DNA from: Bartonella rattaustraliani AUST/NH4
GTDB lineage: Bacteria > Pseudomonadota > Alphaproteobacteria > Rhizobiales > Rhizobiaceae
Length of the DNA stretch: 58,259 nucleotides
NCBI RefSeq assembly: GCF_000312565.1
Contig: NZ_CALW02000008.1
Location: forward strand, 1 to 58,259
Direction of reading: 5' to 3'
A program made the position numbers and the translations under genes. Shown here one piece after another: positions 1-9,439 of the stretch (its first letter is position 1; each line of letters opens with the position of its first letter). The notes under the pieces are model-generated. The model did not search any database and was not told the DNA's origin. It saw only the letters and a list, made by a program, of their open reading frames with translations.

Positions 1-1
1 A

Positions 2-133
2 TTTTATTTAGACCCGCCTTATTTTATAAAGAACAAGTATTATAGTGCAGGTGATTTTGTTGAAGAGGATTTTGTCCATATGGCAAAAAAAGCCCCTCGA
101 AAAGAACTCTTGATTCACAATTGCAATATATAG
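2..133 (+). pseudogene. 3' fragment of a D12-class DNA adenine methylase, probably decayed
   Basis: The open frame entering from the left edge reads FYLDPPYFIKNKYYSAGDF and stops at TAG 131-133. The DPPY tetrapeptide with following aromatic residues is the catalytic motif IV of N6-adenine methyltransferases of the D12 (Dam-like) class, which transfer a methyl group from AdoMet to adenine in DNA. Family members normally continue for roughly 80-100 residues past this motif; here the frame ends after about 37, and the next bases in all frames carry stops, so the C-terminus looks lost. The N-terminal part lies outside the window. It sits next to the 3' end of tRNA-Leu, a usual landing site for phages and islands, so it is probably a mobile-element remnant. 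The family call rests on one motif and its context. Confidence 0.6.
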
Positions 134-245
134 ATGATTCTACCTGATAGTGTTATGTATTCTATATATTAGGTGGTTTAAAAGGTGATTTTATTATTCG
201 ATACTTTTATTAACTTATTGAAAATATTGTTAAATTATTACAAGG

Positions 246-330
246 TGGTGCCCAAAAGAGGACTCGAACCTCCACGCCTTGCGGCACAGGTACCTGAAAC
301 CTGCGCGTCTACCAATTCCGCCATCTGGGC
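246..330 (-). tRNA. tRNA-Leu (anticodon CAG)
   Basis: The reverse strand folds as a class II tRNA: 5' GCCCAGA pairs with TTTGGGC, the anticodon arm is CAGGT-TTCAGGT-ACCTG giving anticodon CAG, a short variable arm follows (TGCCGCAAGGCG), and the T arm holds GGTTCGAGTCC. The discriminator A and an encoded CCA end at 246. The 3' end faces the decayed DNA methylase, the side on which tRNA-targeting integrases insert. Confidence 0.95.
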
Positions 331-445
331 TCTAAAATTCATCTAAGCATGTGAAGTCGTTCTGTCAAATAAAATGATAGAATTTTATTTTTTAGTTTTA
401 AATGATTAAGCTAAATTCCTTAGTATCCACTGTGATTTTAAAAGT

Positions 446-1066
446 TTAAGGTGTGACGATTGTCTTTGACAAAATTGTTGAATCGGGATTGAATGTATAA
501 ATCATAGGAATACCAGTTGCTATTTCTTGAGAGATGATTTCTTCACTGTTAAGACCTTCAAGTGCCATAATGAGAGCACGAAGGGAGTTCCCATGTGCTG
601 CGATCAAAACCGTTTGAGAGCGCAAAACATGGGGTTGAATATGATAAAGATAATAGAGACAAACGCGTGCGCAGGTATCACGAAGGCTTTCTCCATTAGG
701 GGGGGCAACAGTGTAAGAGCGACGCCATATTTGCACTTGTTCTTGTCCCCATTGTTTACGCACTTCATCTTTATTCAGACCAGAAAGATCACCATAGTCA
801 CGCTCCTTCAATGCTGGTTTTTTTACCAATTGCAAGTCGGATTGTCCCATTTGTTCTAAAATATGCTGTGCTGTTTTTTGTGCACGCTGTAAGGTAGATG
901 TATAAGCAATATCAAACTTTAAACCAACTTCTTTAAGTTTTTTTCCTGCTACGATTGCTTCCGCATGACCTTTTTCTGTCAAATCAGGATCTTTCCAACC
1001 GGTAAAAAGATTTTGGAGATTCCATTCACTTTGTCCATGACGGATGAGTACAAGTGTGCGTGCCAT
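446..1066 (-). CDS. gpmA: 2,3-bisphosphoglycerate-dependent phosphoglycerate mutase
   Basis: This 206-residue cytoplasmic enzyme interconverts 3- and 2-phosphoglycerate in glycolysis and gluconeogenesis. The N-terminus holds the RHG motif ([10 protein letters not shown], phospho-acceptor His at residue 10), then [12 protein letters not shown], the [10 protein letters not shown] segment near residue 90, and the second catalytic His in AAHGNSLR near residue 158. Length matches the short rhizobial dPGM type. The ATG at 1066 is preceded by AGGAAACTC. It lies 28 bp downstream of dapB on the same strand, so the two are probably cotranscribed although their pathways are unrelated. Both catalytic histidines and the substrate-binding region are present, so it should be active. 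Confidence 0.95.
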   Translation of the reverse strand: MARTLVLIRHGQSEWNLQNLFTGWKDPDLTEKGHAEAIVAGKKLKEVGLKFDIAYTSTLQRAQKTAQHILEQMGQSDLQLVKKPALKERDYGDLSGLNKDEVRKQWGQEQVQIWRRSYTVAPPNGESLRDTCARVCLYYLYHIQPHVLRSQTVLIAAHGNSLRALIMALEGLNSEEIISQEIATGIPMIYTFNPDSTILSKTIVTP

Positions 1067-1094
1067 AGTGAGTTTCCTGCGTTACATTGACCAT

Positions 1095-1907
1095 TTAAGG
1101 TTCATTTTTTAATCCCAAAACATCGAGCATTGAATAAAGACCATTTTTCTGATTCCTTGCCCATAAAGCTGCTTTTAATGCACCATTGGCAAAAATAGAG
1201 CGTTCTTGCGCTGCATGTGAAAGAACAATACGCTCATTTGAGCCGGCAAAGGTGATGCTATGCTCACCAACAACTGTGCCACCTCGTGAACTGGCAAAGC
1301 CGATAGTGCCTTTTTTGCGTTTGCCGGTATGACAGCTATAGCTATCGACACGCACATTTTTAAGCAGAGCATTACGGCCTTCAGCTGCGGCATTTCCAAG
1401 AAGAAGAGCTGTTCCCGAAGGGGCATCAACTTTGCTGGAGTGATGCATTTCAAAAATCTCAATATCAAAATCATCTGCGTCTAATGCTTTTGCAGCTTTT
1501 TTTACAAGATTTGCTAAGAGATTTACTCCAAGACTCATATTTCCTGATTTGACAATCGTTGTATCTTTCGCAAAATTTGCAATCTGTGTTTCTTGCTCTT
1601 TGCTAAATCCTGTTGTTCCGATAATATGGGTAAGGCCTTTTTGGGCGGCATAGTGAGCGTAGAGAACGCTGGCTTGTGGCTGTGAAAAATCTAAGATAGC
1701 TTCAGTGTGAGAAAAGGCTTTTTCGGGATCATCGGTGATGCGAATGCCAAGAGAGTTTGAATGAATCAATATGCTGGCATCTTTATCGACAAAAGGTGAT
1801 CCCTCTCGGACAAGCACAGCACAAAGCTCTACATCTTCTCTCAGCTGAATAGCTGTAATAAGTTCGCGTCCCATTCTTCCATTCGCACCAACAACTGTAA
1901 GGCGCAT
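1095..1907 (-). CDS. dapB: 4-hydroxy-tetrahydrodipicolinate reductase
   Basis: DapB reduces 4-hydroxy-tetrahydrodipicolinate with NAD(P)H in the diaminopimelate/lysine pathway, supplying peptidoglycan. The 270-residue protein starts with the Rossmann motif [10 protein letters not shown] (residues 6-15), carries the GTTGFS segment near residue 103, and holds the family signature [15 protein letters not shown] around residues 153-167, which contains the catalytic His and Lys. The ATG at 1907 has a clear AAGGAG site. The region upstream of this gene contains the 20-copy octamer array starting about 300 bp away. gpmA follows in the same direction. Confidence 0.96.
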   Translation of the reverse strand: MRLTVVGANGRMGRELITAIQLREDVELCAVLVREGSPFVDKDASILIHSNSLGIRITDDPEKAFSHTEAILDFSQPQASVLYAHYAAQKGLTHIIGTTGFSKEQETQIANFAKDTTIVKSGNMSLGVNLLANLVKKAAKALDADDFDIEIFEMHHSSKVDAPSGTALLLGNAAAEGRNALLKNVRVDSYSCHTGKRKKGTIGFASSRGGTVVGEHSITFAGSNERIVLSHAAQERSIFANGALKAALWARNQKNGLYSMLDVLGLKNEP

Positions 1908-2210
1908 ATTTTTCTCCTTATGATACTTTACCTATTCTAGTATAGGCAAATTCTCTTCTGCTTTCCAACGGTTCTTTTTTTCTACAGGGGAAAAATTTCG
2001 CTTTTGGGGTGTTGTAAAGCAGGAACTTGTTATAGAAATGCGCGATGAAAAACTGTTTTATTTTCATGATAGAATCAACAATATGAATTTTATATAACAG
2101 TTCTTTTACATGTCTTTGGCTGGGAAGGGGATGATAAAAAGTTAAAACCATCATATTTTGCAGAAAAATCTCAATATTGTTATTGCCTTTGGATTTCTAT
2201 GCTTGTTATT
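1908..2210. other. Gene-free spacer upstream of dapB
   Basis: No convincing gene is seen. A minus-strand open frame crosses most of it but has no recognisable protein or ribosome binding site. It probably carries the dapB promoter; no clear -35/-10 pair was identified. Confidence 0.5.
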
Positions 2211-2370
2211 CATCGGCTCATCGGCTCATCGGCTCATCGGCTCATCGGCTCATCGGCTCATCGGCTCATCGGCTCATCGGCTCATCGGCTCATCGGCTCA
2301 TCGGCTCATCGGCTCATCGGCTCATCGGCTCATCGGCTCATCGGCTCATCGGCTCATCGGCTCATCGGCT
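2211..2370. repeat. Tandem array of 20 identical 8-bp units (CATCGGCT)
   Basis: The unit CATCGGCT is repeated without a mismatch for 160 bp. Because 8 is not a multiple of 3, any frame through it encodes the same 8-residue repeat (RLIGSSAH), and each gain or loss of a unit shifts the downstream frame. An ATG at 2199 enters the array in frame and with 20 units stops at TAA 2373-2375, directly after it (58 residues). A TTG-initiated frame from 2158 passes through and stops at 2466. Perfect arrays of this kind arise by polymerase slippage and are typical of phase-variable loci and strain-typing VNTRs. No recognisable protein is attached to it here. Confidence 0.97.
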
Positions 2371-2857
2371 CATAAACGTGTAAGAAATGGTTTTGTCATT
2401 TATTGTAAAGGGCTGATTAGAGCGCAAAAAAATGAAAGAATATTTTTTGCTTTTAATAAGTTTTAAAAGGATAAAATATCTTTACAAAATCATGCTTTAT
2501 TGCATGGCATATAGAAAGTATAGGGAATAAACTGGCACCATCATTATATTTCTCCATATATTTACCAACTCATGGTGTTGCCGATAACCTTGCATGAAGG
2601 TGGTTCATGAGAGGCATTTTTCCTCCCTTCTTCTCTCGTTTTACCCCATATGCTAATCTCGCTTATGGCATATAAACCAAATGAACAAAATTGATTCAAT
2701 ATAAAGAGGTTTGAAATGGGAGAAACTTACAATATTCAGGGTGATGATTTAAGGAGAAGAACGACAAATAATCTTTATAAATCAATATGCTAATCTAAAG
2801 ATGCAGTGATATGTCTACGGTAACATTGAATATTGTTCTTATTTATTGGGTGCGGTG
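2371..2857. other. Gene-free spacer holding integrase scar A
   Basis: No intact gene lies between the octamer array and the GST gene. The only recognisable content is a degenerate copy of the dispersed integrase 5'-end block, listed separately. Confidence 0.6.
2533..2793 (-). mobile_element. Integrase scar A: 5' end and upstream region of a tyrosine-recombinase gene
   Basis: Read on the minus strand, this begins with TTTATAAAGATTATTTGTCG, continues with an AATATTGTAAG...TCTC...TTTCAAACC block and ATTGAATCAATTTTG, then a purine-rich ribosome-binding stretch followed by a decayed start of the integrase reading frame (NDGA-like residues near the 2533 end). The same order is seen in the copies near 12300, 21300, 35440, 49300 and 49890. 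Only the gene start survives and it is frameshifted. Confidence 0.75.
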
Positions 2858-3550
2858 TTAGAAATCAAGATCGGCATAATGCGGACTTGCTACAATGCCC
2901 CGGACACGATCTGTTAAAAGAGCACGAAAAGAAGGTCGCGATTTCATTCGCATATACCATTCTCTTGCAGCAGGGGATTGTTCCCAGTCTATTTCTCCTA
3001 GAAAGTCAAGGACAGAAACAGAAGCTGCGGCTGCGAAATCCGCATAGGATAATTCAGCACCGACTAACCAATCGCGAGAAGCGCAAAGCCAATTGAGATA
3101 ATTCATATGCGGTGGAATATTGGCACGTGCATTGCGCAAAATTTGAGAATTAGGGGCGCCTCCACCAATGGCTAGTGGCATTTCACGTTTATAAATGCGT
3201 TCTCGCACAATATGACGTGTCGCTTCGGTTTCAAATTTGTTTAAAAACCAGTCATTGAGACGGCGCACTTCAGCGCGGCCCAAGGGGCTTGCTGGAAAAA
3301 ACTTCTTTTCTTGTTGTAAACTTCCGTGCGCTTCATCTAAATATTCATAGATAACAAGAGCGCCTGATAATGGAATTTCGTTTTCAATGAGAAGAACTGG
3401 GATATTTCCAGCTGGATTGAGTACAAGAAATTCGTGTCGTCTCGCCCATTCATGTTCTTCAATCAGTTGAGTTGTTATACCATACTCCCCAAGAATAAGA
3501 CGTATGAAGCGGGAGGCAGAAGAGAGAGGAGAATGAAAAAGTGTCAACAT
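2858..3550 (-). CDS. Glutathione S-transferase family protein
   Basis: About 230 residues with an N-terminal thioredoxin-like domain (LTLFHSPLSSASRFIRLILGE, then NPAGNIPVLLIEN and a L-S-G-A-L-V-I-YEYLDE helix that replaces the usual ES-AI glutathione-binding element) and an all-helical C-terminal domain containing LSYADFAAAASVSVLDFLGE. Members of this family conjugate glutathione or act as cytosolic reductases; the substrate is unknown. An upstream TTG at 3565 is in frame, but the ATG at 3550 gives the normal GST N-terminus and is preferred. It lies downstream of engB on the same strand with a 127-bp gap. Confidence 0.85.
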   Translation of the reverse strand: MLTLFHSPLSSASRFIRLILGEYGITTQLIEEHEWARRHEFLVLNPAGNIPVLLIENEIPLSGALVIYEYLDEAHGSLQQEKKFFPASPLGRAEVRRLNDWFLNKFETEATRHIVRERIYKREMPLAIGGGAPNSQILRNARANIPPHMNYLNWLCASRDWLVGAELSYADFAAAASVSVLDFLGEIDWEQSPAAREWYMRMKSRPSFRALLTDRVRGIVASPHYADLDF

Positions 3551-3677
3551 GATATGCGCTATCAAATAGAGTTAGTGAGAATTTATTCAAGTAACAGAGA
3601 TTTTATAAAGATGCATGATGAAAAGCACAAGATTATAAGCAGCAGCTCGCAATTATATTTAACAAACATTTAACCAT

Positions 3678-4325
3678 CTATACTGCGATCGTTTGTAAAA
3701 TGGCAGTACGCAACTCTTCCAAACCCAATGCTTTTTCCGATGATGTCACGAGAAGTTCAGGATAAGCGGCTGGGCGTTTGAGGAGCTGTGCTTTTGTGGT
3801 TTTTATTAATTTTTCAAGGGCATTTGATTTGATTTTATCACTTTTGGTAAAAACAACTTGATAAGAGACAGCTGCTTTATCAAGAAGATCTAAGACATCT
3901 GTATCATTTTTTTTGATTCCATGGCGTGAATCAATCAAGACATACACACGTTTTAATGTTGTGCGCCCGCGTAAATAGTTAAAAATTAAATCTGTCCATG
4001 TCTCAACCAGATTTTTAGGAGCTTTAGCAAAACCGTAACCTGGCATATCTACCAACGCTACAGGAGGAAGAGCTCCTAGGTTTCCACTATAACCATCGGG
4101 GACAAAATAATTAAGCTCTTGTGTGCGTCCTGGTGTATTTGATGTGCGTGCTAGTTTTTTTTGTTGGATGAGCGCATTAATTAAGGATGATTTCCCAACA
4201 TTAGAACGTCCCGCAAATGCAATTTCTGGTGGTCCTTCTGGGGGAAGAAAGCGTATTGCTGGGACACCACGAATAAAAATCCAATTGCGAAAAAAAATTC
4301 CAGAAAGAGAAGAATTTTTTGTCAT
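3678..4325 (-). CDS. engB: Ribosome biogenesis GTPase EngB (YihA/YsxC)
   Basis: EngB is a small cytoplasmic GTPase needed for assembly of the large ribosomal subunit. The 215-residue product shows the G motifs in order: G1 [10 protein letters not shown] near residue 40, a GRTQELNYF switch region, G3 DMPGYG, G4 TKSDK and a SSEKALG G5 segment near the C-terminus. The ATG at 4325 overlaps the yidC stop in an ATGA arrangement, implying translational coupling. This yidC-engB order is common in related genomes. Nothing unusual is seen in the protein. Confidence 0.95.
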   Translation of the reverse strand: MTKNSSLSGIFFRNWIFIRGVPAIRFLPPEGPPEIAFAGRSNVGKSSLINALIQQKKLARTSNTPGRTQELNYFVPDGYSGNLGALPPVALVDMPGYGFAKAPKNLVETWTDLIFNYLRGRTTLKRVYVLIDSRHGIKKNDTDVLDLLDKAAVSYQVVFTKSDKIKSNALEKLIKTTKAQLLKRPAAYPELLVTSSEKALGLEELRTAILQTIAV

Positions 4326-6154
4326 TCATGTGCTTCTTTTTTTGGGGCTTTTTGCCACATGGCTTTAAGATTATCAAAAAGCTCAATTTTAACTCCTTGA
4401 CGTTTCATTATGATACCTTGCTGCAAGATTGACAATATATTGTTCCATGCCCAATAAATGACAAGACCAACAGGAAAGGAGGCAAGCATAAAAGTAAAAA
4501 CGAGTGGCATCCATGTGAAGATCATTGCTTGTGTTTGATCTTGAGGTGCTAAATTCATACGCATTTGCAAAAACATCGTTATTCCCATTATTATGGGCCA
4601 TGCGCCAATCATCAAAAATGTTGGAGTTGTATATGGCAGAAAACCAAAGAGGTTAAAAATAGAGGTTGGATCAGGTGCTGCTAAATCTTTAATCCAGCCA
4701 AAGAAAGGCGCATGCCGCATTTCGATGGTAATATACAAAACTTTATAAAGAGCAAAGAAAATTGGAAATTGGACCAACATTGGCCAACAGCCTGCAAGAG
4801 GATTAATTTTCTGAGTTTTATAAAGCTCGATGATTGCTTGTTGTTGTTTGTTTTTGTCATCTGGATATTTGTTTTTTATTTCCAACAACAGTGGCTGTAT
4901 AATCTTCATGCGTGCCATAGATTTGTAAGATTTATTTGCCAGCGGAAAGAGAAGTATTTTCAAGAGAACTGTGACAAGAAGAATAGCAATACCAAAATTT
5001 CCTGTCTGTTTGTAGAGAATGTCAATAAGGGAAAACATTGGTTTTGTGATGAAATCAAACCAACCCCAATCAATTAAAAGAGCAAACTTTTTAATTTTCA
5101 GGTTATCTTGATAGTGATTAATGATTTCAACTTGTTTTGCACCGGCAAAAAGGTGGTTTGTAACGGTTTTTGTTTCATTGGGAGCAATTGCTAAAAGCGA
5201 CCCGGACAAGTCAGATTGATAATGCGTTTGCAAGCGATCAAAATAAATAAAGCGGCTTGTATATTCTTTATCTTGTGGAGGAATAACAGCAACAGCCCAA
5301 TATTTGTCAGTTATACCAACCCAACCTCCTGTTACTTTGGAAAAGATCATACTTTTTTGCCCATTATCAGGATTTGGGTCAAGTTCTGCTAGAGTGGTAT
5401 ATTTTTCAGTTTTGAGTGCATCACCGGCAATGGCTATCATACCCTCATGAAGCAAATAGGTTGCATTTGTATGTTCTGGTGGAGAAGCACGTGCAACACG
5501 TGCATAGGGCGAAAGATAGATCGGTTTATCCCCTTCATTGCTGATAGAATCTTCAATGGTAAACATGTAGTGATCATCAACAGAAAGGGTACGGCGGAAG
5601 ATTTGTCCTTGTCCATTATTGTAAACTAAAGTGACCGGTGTTGAAGGCGTTAGTGTTGTATTATCTCCCTCTATTTGCCATTGTGTATCAGATTGTGGTA
5701 AAGATTTTTTGGGCAAAGACGAACTTGTAAAACCAAATTCAGCAAGGTAGGTTGCTGTGAAACCTTTGGGATTTAACAAAGCAATTTCCGGTGATCCCTT
5801 ATCGACTGTTAGGCGGTATTTTTTGAGAAGAAGATCATCAAACTGTGCGCCAACAAGGTTAATAGAACCTTCAAGCTCATTGGTTTTGAGAGCAATACGG
5901 TTTGTTTGAGCCAACACAGTATTGCGGATTTCAGGAGTCATTTTGTTATCAGTTATGGGGATTGATTTATGCGTTGGTGTAACATCAGAAAAATTCGCAA
6001 TAGAAGGAACCGGTTGTTGTTGTGATGATTGTTGTGCGATGACCTGTTCTTGTTGTAACGCAGCTTGTTTAGGAGCAACGTGGAAAAATTGCCAGGCTAT
6101 AAGCACTGCAAAAGATAATCCAATGGCGATAAAGAAACTGCGGTTATATTCCAT
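4322..6154 (-). CDS. yidC: Membrane protein insertase YidC
   Basis: YidC inserts and folds inner-membrane proteins, alone or with SecYEG. The 610-residue protein has an N-terminal transmembrane anchor (about residues 7-26), a Gln/Ser-rich linker, a large periplasmic beta-sandwich domain (about 60-350) and the conserved insertase core (about 375-590) with segments such as [20 protein letters not shown] and [20 protein letters not shown]. Length is normal for alphaproteobacteria. Its start lies 11 bp inside the end of rnpA, and its stop overlaps engB, so rpmH-rnpA-yidC-engB is a tightly packed operon linking ribosome, RNase P and membrane biogenesis. Confidence 0.97.
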   Translation of the reverse strand: MEYNRSFFIAIGLSFAVLIAWQFFHVAPKQAALQQEQVIAQQSSQQQPVPSIANFSDVTPTHKSIPITDNKMTPEIRNTVLAQTNRIALKTNELEGSINLVGAQFDDLLLKKYRLTVDKGSPEIALLNPKGFTATYLAEFGFTSSSLPKKSLPQSDTQWQIEGDNTTLTPSTPVTLVYNNGQGQIFRRTLSVDDHYMFTIEDSISNEGDKPIYLSPYARVARASPPEHTNATYLLHEGMIAIAGDALKTEKYTTLAELDPNPDNGQKSMIFSKVTGGWVGITDKYWAVAVIPPQDKEYTSRFIYFDRLQTHYQSDLSGSLLAIAPNETKTVTNHLFAGAKQVEIINHYQDNLKIKKFALLIDWGWFDFITKPMFSLIDILYKQTGNFGIAILLVTVLLKILLFPLANKSYKSMARMKIIQPLLLEIKNKYPDDKNKQQQAIIELYKTQKINPLAGCWPMLVQFPIFFALYKVLYITIEMRHAPFFGWIKDLAAPDPTSIFNLFGFLPYTTPTFLMIGAWPIIMGITMFLQMRMNLAPQDQTQAMIFTWMPLVFTFMLASFPVGLVIYWAWNNILSILQQGIIMKRQGVKIELFDNLKAMWQKAPKKEAHE

Positions 6155-6536
6155 TCGTACACCCCTGTTGCCGTTTCTGATATTTTGTTTTTGGTTTTAT
6201 TCGTCGATTTAGCTCACTGATCAAAGATGTAAAAGGAGCATGGAGCACATCCCGATGTGCTATAATAACATAATCTGTTCCTGCTTCCATGTTGTTTGTT
6301 ACACCAACTCTCACTGCTTCGCGAAGGCGTCTTTTTATACGATTGCGTTTGACAGCATTGCCATTTTTACGTGTCACAGTAAATCCTACACGTGCAACAA
6401 GAGGAGATTTCATTTTTGCTGTTTGTTCATGGGATTTAACTTCGAGCAAAAACAATGGACCGCGTCGTCTCTCTCCTGTGCGTGCAGCCAAAAAATCCGC
6501 TCTCTTGCGAATGCGGCAGGGATGTTTTTTCTTCAT
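6144..6536 (-). CDS. rnpA: Ribonuclease P protein component
   Basis: RnpA is the basic protein cofactor of RNase P, which removes 5' leaders from tRNA precursors. The 130-residue protein begins with [16 protein letters not shown] and contains the family signature [14 protein letters not shown] at about residues 61-74. The start is an ATG at 6536. The gene lies about 130 bp downstream of rpmH and overlaps yidC by 11 bp. The last ~12 residues, within that overlap, are poorly conserved in the family. Identification is firm from the signature and the neighbours. Confidence 0.95.
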   Translation of the reverse strand: MKKKHPCRIRKRADFLAARTGERRRGPLFLLEVKSHEQTAKMKSPLVARVGFTVTRKNGNAVKRNRIKRRLREAVRVGVTNNMEAGTDYVIIAHRDVLHAPFTSLISELNRRIKPKTKYQKRQQGCTNGI

Positions 6537-6667
6537 AAAAAGCGCTTCGCAATTTCACTACATGCCCGCAAAGGCAGACATCAGAGGTTCATAACAAAAG
6601 CTCCACAACAAAAAACGAATAACGTTCCATTGTTGTGAAAATTTCAATAGTTAAGTTAAACGCTCAC

Positions 6668-6802
6668 TTAAGCGGATAACCGCTTACGTCCACGAGCACG
6701 TCTTGCAGCGATAACTTTACGTCCACTCGCTGTTGCCATACGTGCACGAAACCCATGGCGGCGTTTACGAACAAGTTTAGAGGGTTGGTAAGTGCGTTTC
6801 AT
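6668..6802 (-). CDS. rpmH: 50S ribosomal protein L34
   Basis: This 44-residue, highly basic protein reads [18 protein letters not shown] at the start and ends GRKRLSA, the complete and essentially invariant L34 of the large ribosomal subunit. It runs on the minus strand and is the first gene of the rpmH-rnpA-yidC-engB unit. A candidate promoter lies about 90 bp upstream. Confidence 0.98.
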   Translation of the reverse strand: MKRTYQPSKLVRKRRHGFRARMATASGRKVIAARRARGRKRLSA

Positions 6803-7447
6803 TTATTTAAATACCGCGGAGTGCGGCCCTTCTTAATTCTATAAGCAATGATGTGCTCGATGAACAGTCTTATCTTATCACACGACCTTTAGCTCATAAG
6901 GAAAAATATAAAAAAAGTCAATCTTAGATTATTTTTTCTCCCCTTTTAAAGAAGATAAGAAATACTACACTTCATCTATGTATTTTGTACATAACATTTT
7001 AAAACTTAAAGAAAAATAATAGTTGGCGGCAATGAGTTTAGTTTACAGTCATTCCTTTTGTAAGAACAAGTAGGTATTCAAGCGATTAAAGATGTAAGGT
7101 AAGAATCGTAGCTTGTTCTTGTCTCATGATGATAAATTGTACTTAAATCTTTCATTTTCTCTCTTAATAGGAAGTTTGCTTCGTTTTGCTTTAAAAGTCT
7201 CTATAAGTATCTTTAATCCTTCATAAAGGCGCTCAAGAGTTATATGGCAAATGGTATTAAGAGAGTTTTATACTTAGTTTTAGGGTAGCATTTTTATTTG
7301 AGGCTTGTTTAGTGTTTTAAAAGAACTATGGTATAAGATATGTGCATGTTACACTTTTCATAAAGTGGGAAGTTTGAGAGGGTTAAGTTGCTGTATTTTT
7401 TGCCCTTATTATTATGTTTTCTGGAATTTTTATAGAGAGGAAAGAGA
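6803..7447. other. Divergent gene-free spacer between rpmH and mrp
   Basis: About 645 bp of AT-rich DNA with no credible gene. It must hold the promoters of the two divergent genes; apart from the rpmH candidate nothing stands out. No cluster of DnaA boxes was seen, despite rpmH being an origin-linked gene in some bacteria. Confidence 0.5.
6893..6921 (-). promoter_or_regulatory. Candidate sigma-70-type promoter for rpmH operon
   Basis: On the minus strand TTGACT (6916-6921) is followed after exactly 17 bp by TATGAG (6893-6898). The -35 is a 5/6 match, the -10 only 4/6. It would give a leader of about 80 nt before the rpmH ATG. Confidence 0.35.
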
Positions 7448-8542
7448 GTGAGTCCTATTACAAGCGAGGCTATCCGCAACGCGTTACATAAAATCAAAGG
7501 ACCGGGTCTTGAAAGTGATATTGTATCATTGGGGCTTCTTTCAGAAATATTGATTGCTCATGGAAAAGTGTTCTTTTCCATTACTGTTCCGGATGGACGT
7601 GTGCAAGAATGGGAAACTTTGCGTCATGTTGCTGAAGAAGTGGTGTGTGCTTTGGATGGCGTTGAGTCTGTTGTTGTGACACTGACGGCAGAAAAAAAAA
7701 CGATGCTTTCTTCTCAAGTGCGTAGAAATACGATTTTTTCTGCACAAAGAGCTCGAGGCAATAGGTTGCCTGTTAAAATGCCAATAGAAGGTGTGCGGCA
7801 TGTTCTTGCCGTTGCTTCTGGAAAAGGAGGCGTTGGTAAGTCTACAATGGCAATAAATGTCGCTTTAGCTCTCCAAGATTCCGGGTTCAAAACGGGTTTG
7901 ATGGATGCAGATATTTATGGTCCATCTTTGCCACGTTTGAGCGGGCTTGTAAACAAAAAGCCACAGCTCATGGGTGGAAAAAAGCTTCAACCTCTCGAAA
8001 AATTCGGGCTTAAAATGATGTCGATGGGGTTTTTGGTTGAAGAGGAAAAGCCGGTCGTATGGCGTGGACCTATGGTCATGGCGGCGGTAACACAATTGTT
8101 AAGGGATGTTGTATGGGGACCTCTCGATGTTTTGGTGGTTGATATGCCGCCGGGTACAGGTGATGCACAATTGACACTTTCTCAACAAGTGCAGTTGACA
8201 GGTGCATTGATTGTTTCTACTCCACAGGATCTTGCTTTGGTTGATGCGTGTAAAGCAATGGAAATGTTCATAAAAGTTCATGTTCCCGTTTTAGGGCTCA
8301 TTGAGAATATGAGTTATTTTACTGCTCCTGATACGCAAAAACGCTACGATATTTTTGGTTATGGTGGTGCGCGCGCAGAAGCAGAACGCCGGAATCTCCC
8401 CTTCTTAGCAGAAGTACCGCTTGATGCAGTTTTACGGTCTTCTTCAGATGAGGGGGTGCCTATTTTTGTTGCCAAGCCTGATGGGGCGCATGCTAAGATT
8501 TATCGTACGATTGTTGATCAAATAAAAGAAGCACTTCTTTAA
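7448..8542 (+). CDS. mrp: Mrp/ApbC-family Fe-S cluster carrier ATPase
   Basis: This 364-residue MinD-like P-loop ATPase belongs to the family that binds Fe-S clusters and delivers them to apo-proteins. An N-terminal DUF59/MIP18-like domain (about residues 5-80) is followed by the deviant Walker A SGKGGVGKST (124-133), the DADIYGPSLPRL switch and VVDMPPGTGD. The start is GTG at 7448 after AGGAAAGAG. Many family members have a CPxC cluster-binding motif after ENMSYF; here the sequence is TAPDTQKR with no cysteines, which I believe is shared by rhizobial homologues. Cluster binding by the usual dimer-bridging cysteines is therefore doubtful in this form. Confidence 0.9.
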   Translation: MSPITSEAIRNALHKIKGPGLESDIVSLGLLSEILIAHGKVFFSITVPDGRVQEWETLRHVAEEVVCALDGVESVVVTLTAEKKTMLSSQVRRNTIFSAQRARGNRLPVKMPIEGVRHVLAVASGKGGVGKSTMAINVALALQDSGFKTGLMDADIYGPSLPRLSGLVNKKPQLMGGKKLQPLEKFGLKMMSMGFLVEEEKPVVWRGPMVMAAVTQLLRDVVWGPLDVLVVDMPPGTGDAQLTLSQQVQLTGALIVSTPQDLALVDACKAMEMFIKVHVPVLGLIENMSYFTAPDTQKRYDIFGYGGARAEAERRNLPFLAEVPLDAVLRSSSDEGVPIFVAKPDGAHAKIYRTIVDQIKEALL

Positions 8543-9439
8543 AAAATGTTTCAATAAATTAAAGGATGGTTTTTATGGGAGCTGCGGGATGTGAATTTCC
8601 TTTGTTTTATGAGAGCTTCTAAAGATTTCACAAACAATTGGTTGTGCATTGGAGGTTTCAAGAGCTCTTTCCAGAAACTTTAAAGACAGACCAGTAAAGG
8701 GGAAAAATCGATATTGGCCTTCATATGATACGAAGAGAAAATATTGCAAAAATGAGAACAGTTTTGGCAACATTAAAGAGAGTTTTACAACAGCCAATAA
8801 AAGAAAGTGTCAATATATTCCTATAATGAACATTTCTTAATAAAGGCACAAGATAATGTGTTTCAAAATGGGGTTGCAGGTTATTCACTTTTTTTCACGG
8901 ACAAGAGTGTGGGAAATACTTTAAAAGACTGCTCATCAATTTTCAACAATTATACTAGCTTTTGTAGATGATGCTAAAGGATATTCTTTAATATTTGCTT
9001 TGGGGGAAAATTTTGACGACAGGGTTGGTTGGAAAAAACTTAGAAACAGAGTGTCTGAAAGATTTAAATTTTAAAGGGCTAAAGCATAAGAATGTGTAAG
9101 GGGAAAATTGTGATTTTAGCTCTTGAAATGAAGGCTTTACGGAAGAGCTCATATTTCCTTTTTGAGGGGCTTTTCATGATGAAGATGGTGGTGGCATTGA
9201 TTGAGGCTTAGAGATTTATTTTCTAGAAGCACCAATGATGATCAAAAATGTGGTTTAAGATAAAGATTTTAATACAAAAATAAAGCGTGGGTTTGGGAGA
9301 AGCCATCTTTTTGTGGTATGAGCGGTTATTTGAGTGGTTGATTTTGCGGGTGGTGGAAAAATTGGCAGTAAGGTTTATGGATCGAGGCTGTTGGATGCAA
9401 TTTTATGGAGAGGGGTGGTTTTGTTAATGAGAGAAAGGC
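8543..9439. other. Gene-free decayed spacer between mrp and rsmI
   Basis: About 900 bp without an intact gene. Short open frames on both strands (for example 8649-8840 plus and 8573-8797 minus) lack good starts, ribosome binding sites or recognisable motifs. In related genomes a lipoprotein gene often lies beside rsmI, but I could not recognise remnants of it here. Confidence 0.5.

Noticed and set aside
368-395. Terminator between gpmA and tRNA-Leu
   Set aside because: The hairpin is AT-only and could form by chance in this AT-rich spacer.
2211-2370. CRISPR array
   Set aside because: The 8-bp units abut each other with no spacers and no cas genes are nearby; it is a simple tandem repeat.
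2158-2466. 102-residue RLIGSSAH-repeat protein as a real gene
   Set aside because: All frames through an 8-bp repeat give the same peptide; the start is TTG without a ribosome binding site and the flanks resemble no protein.
6668-7447. Chromosomal origin beside rpmH
   Set aside because: rpmH-rnpA neighbours oriC in some bacteria, but no dnaA gene and no cluster of TTATCCACA boxes is visible here.
8573-8840. Small genes downstream of mrp
   Set aside because: Overlapping frames on opposite strands, neither with a credible start or family.
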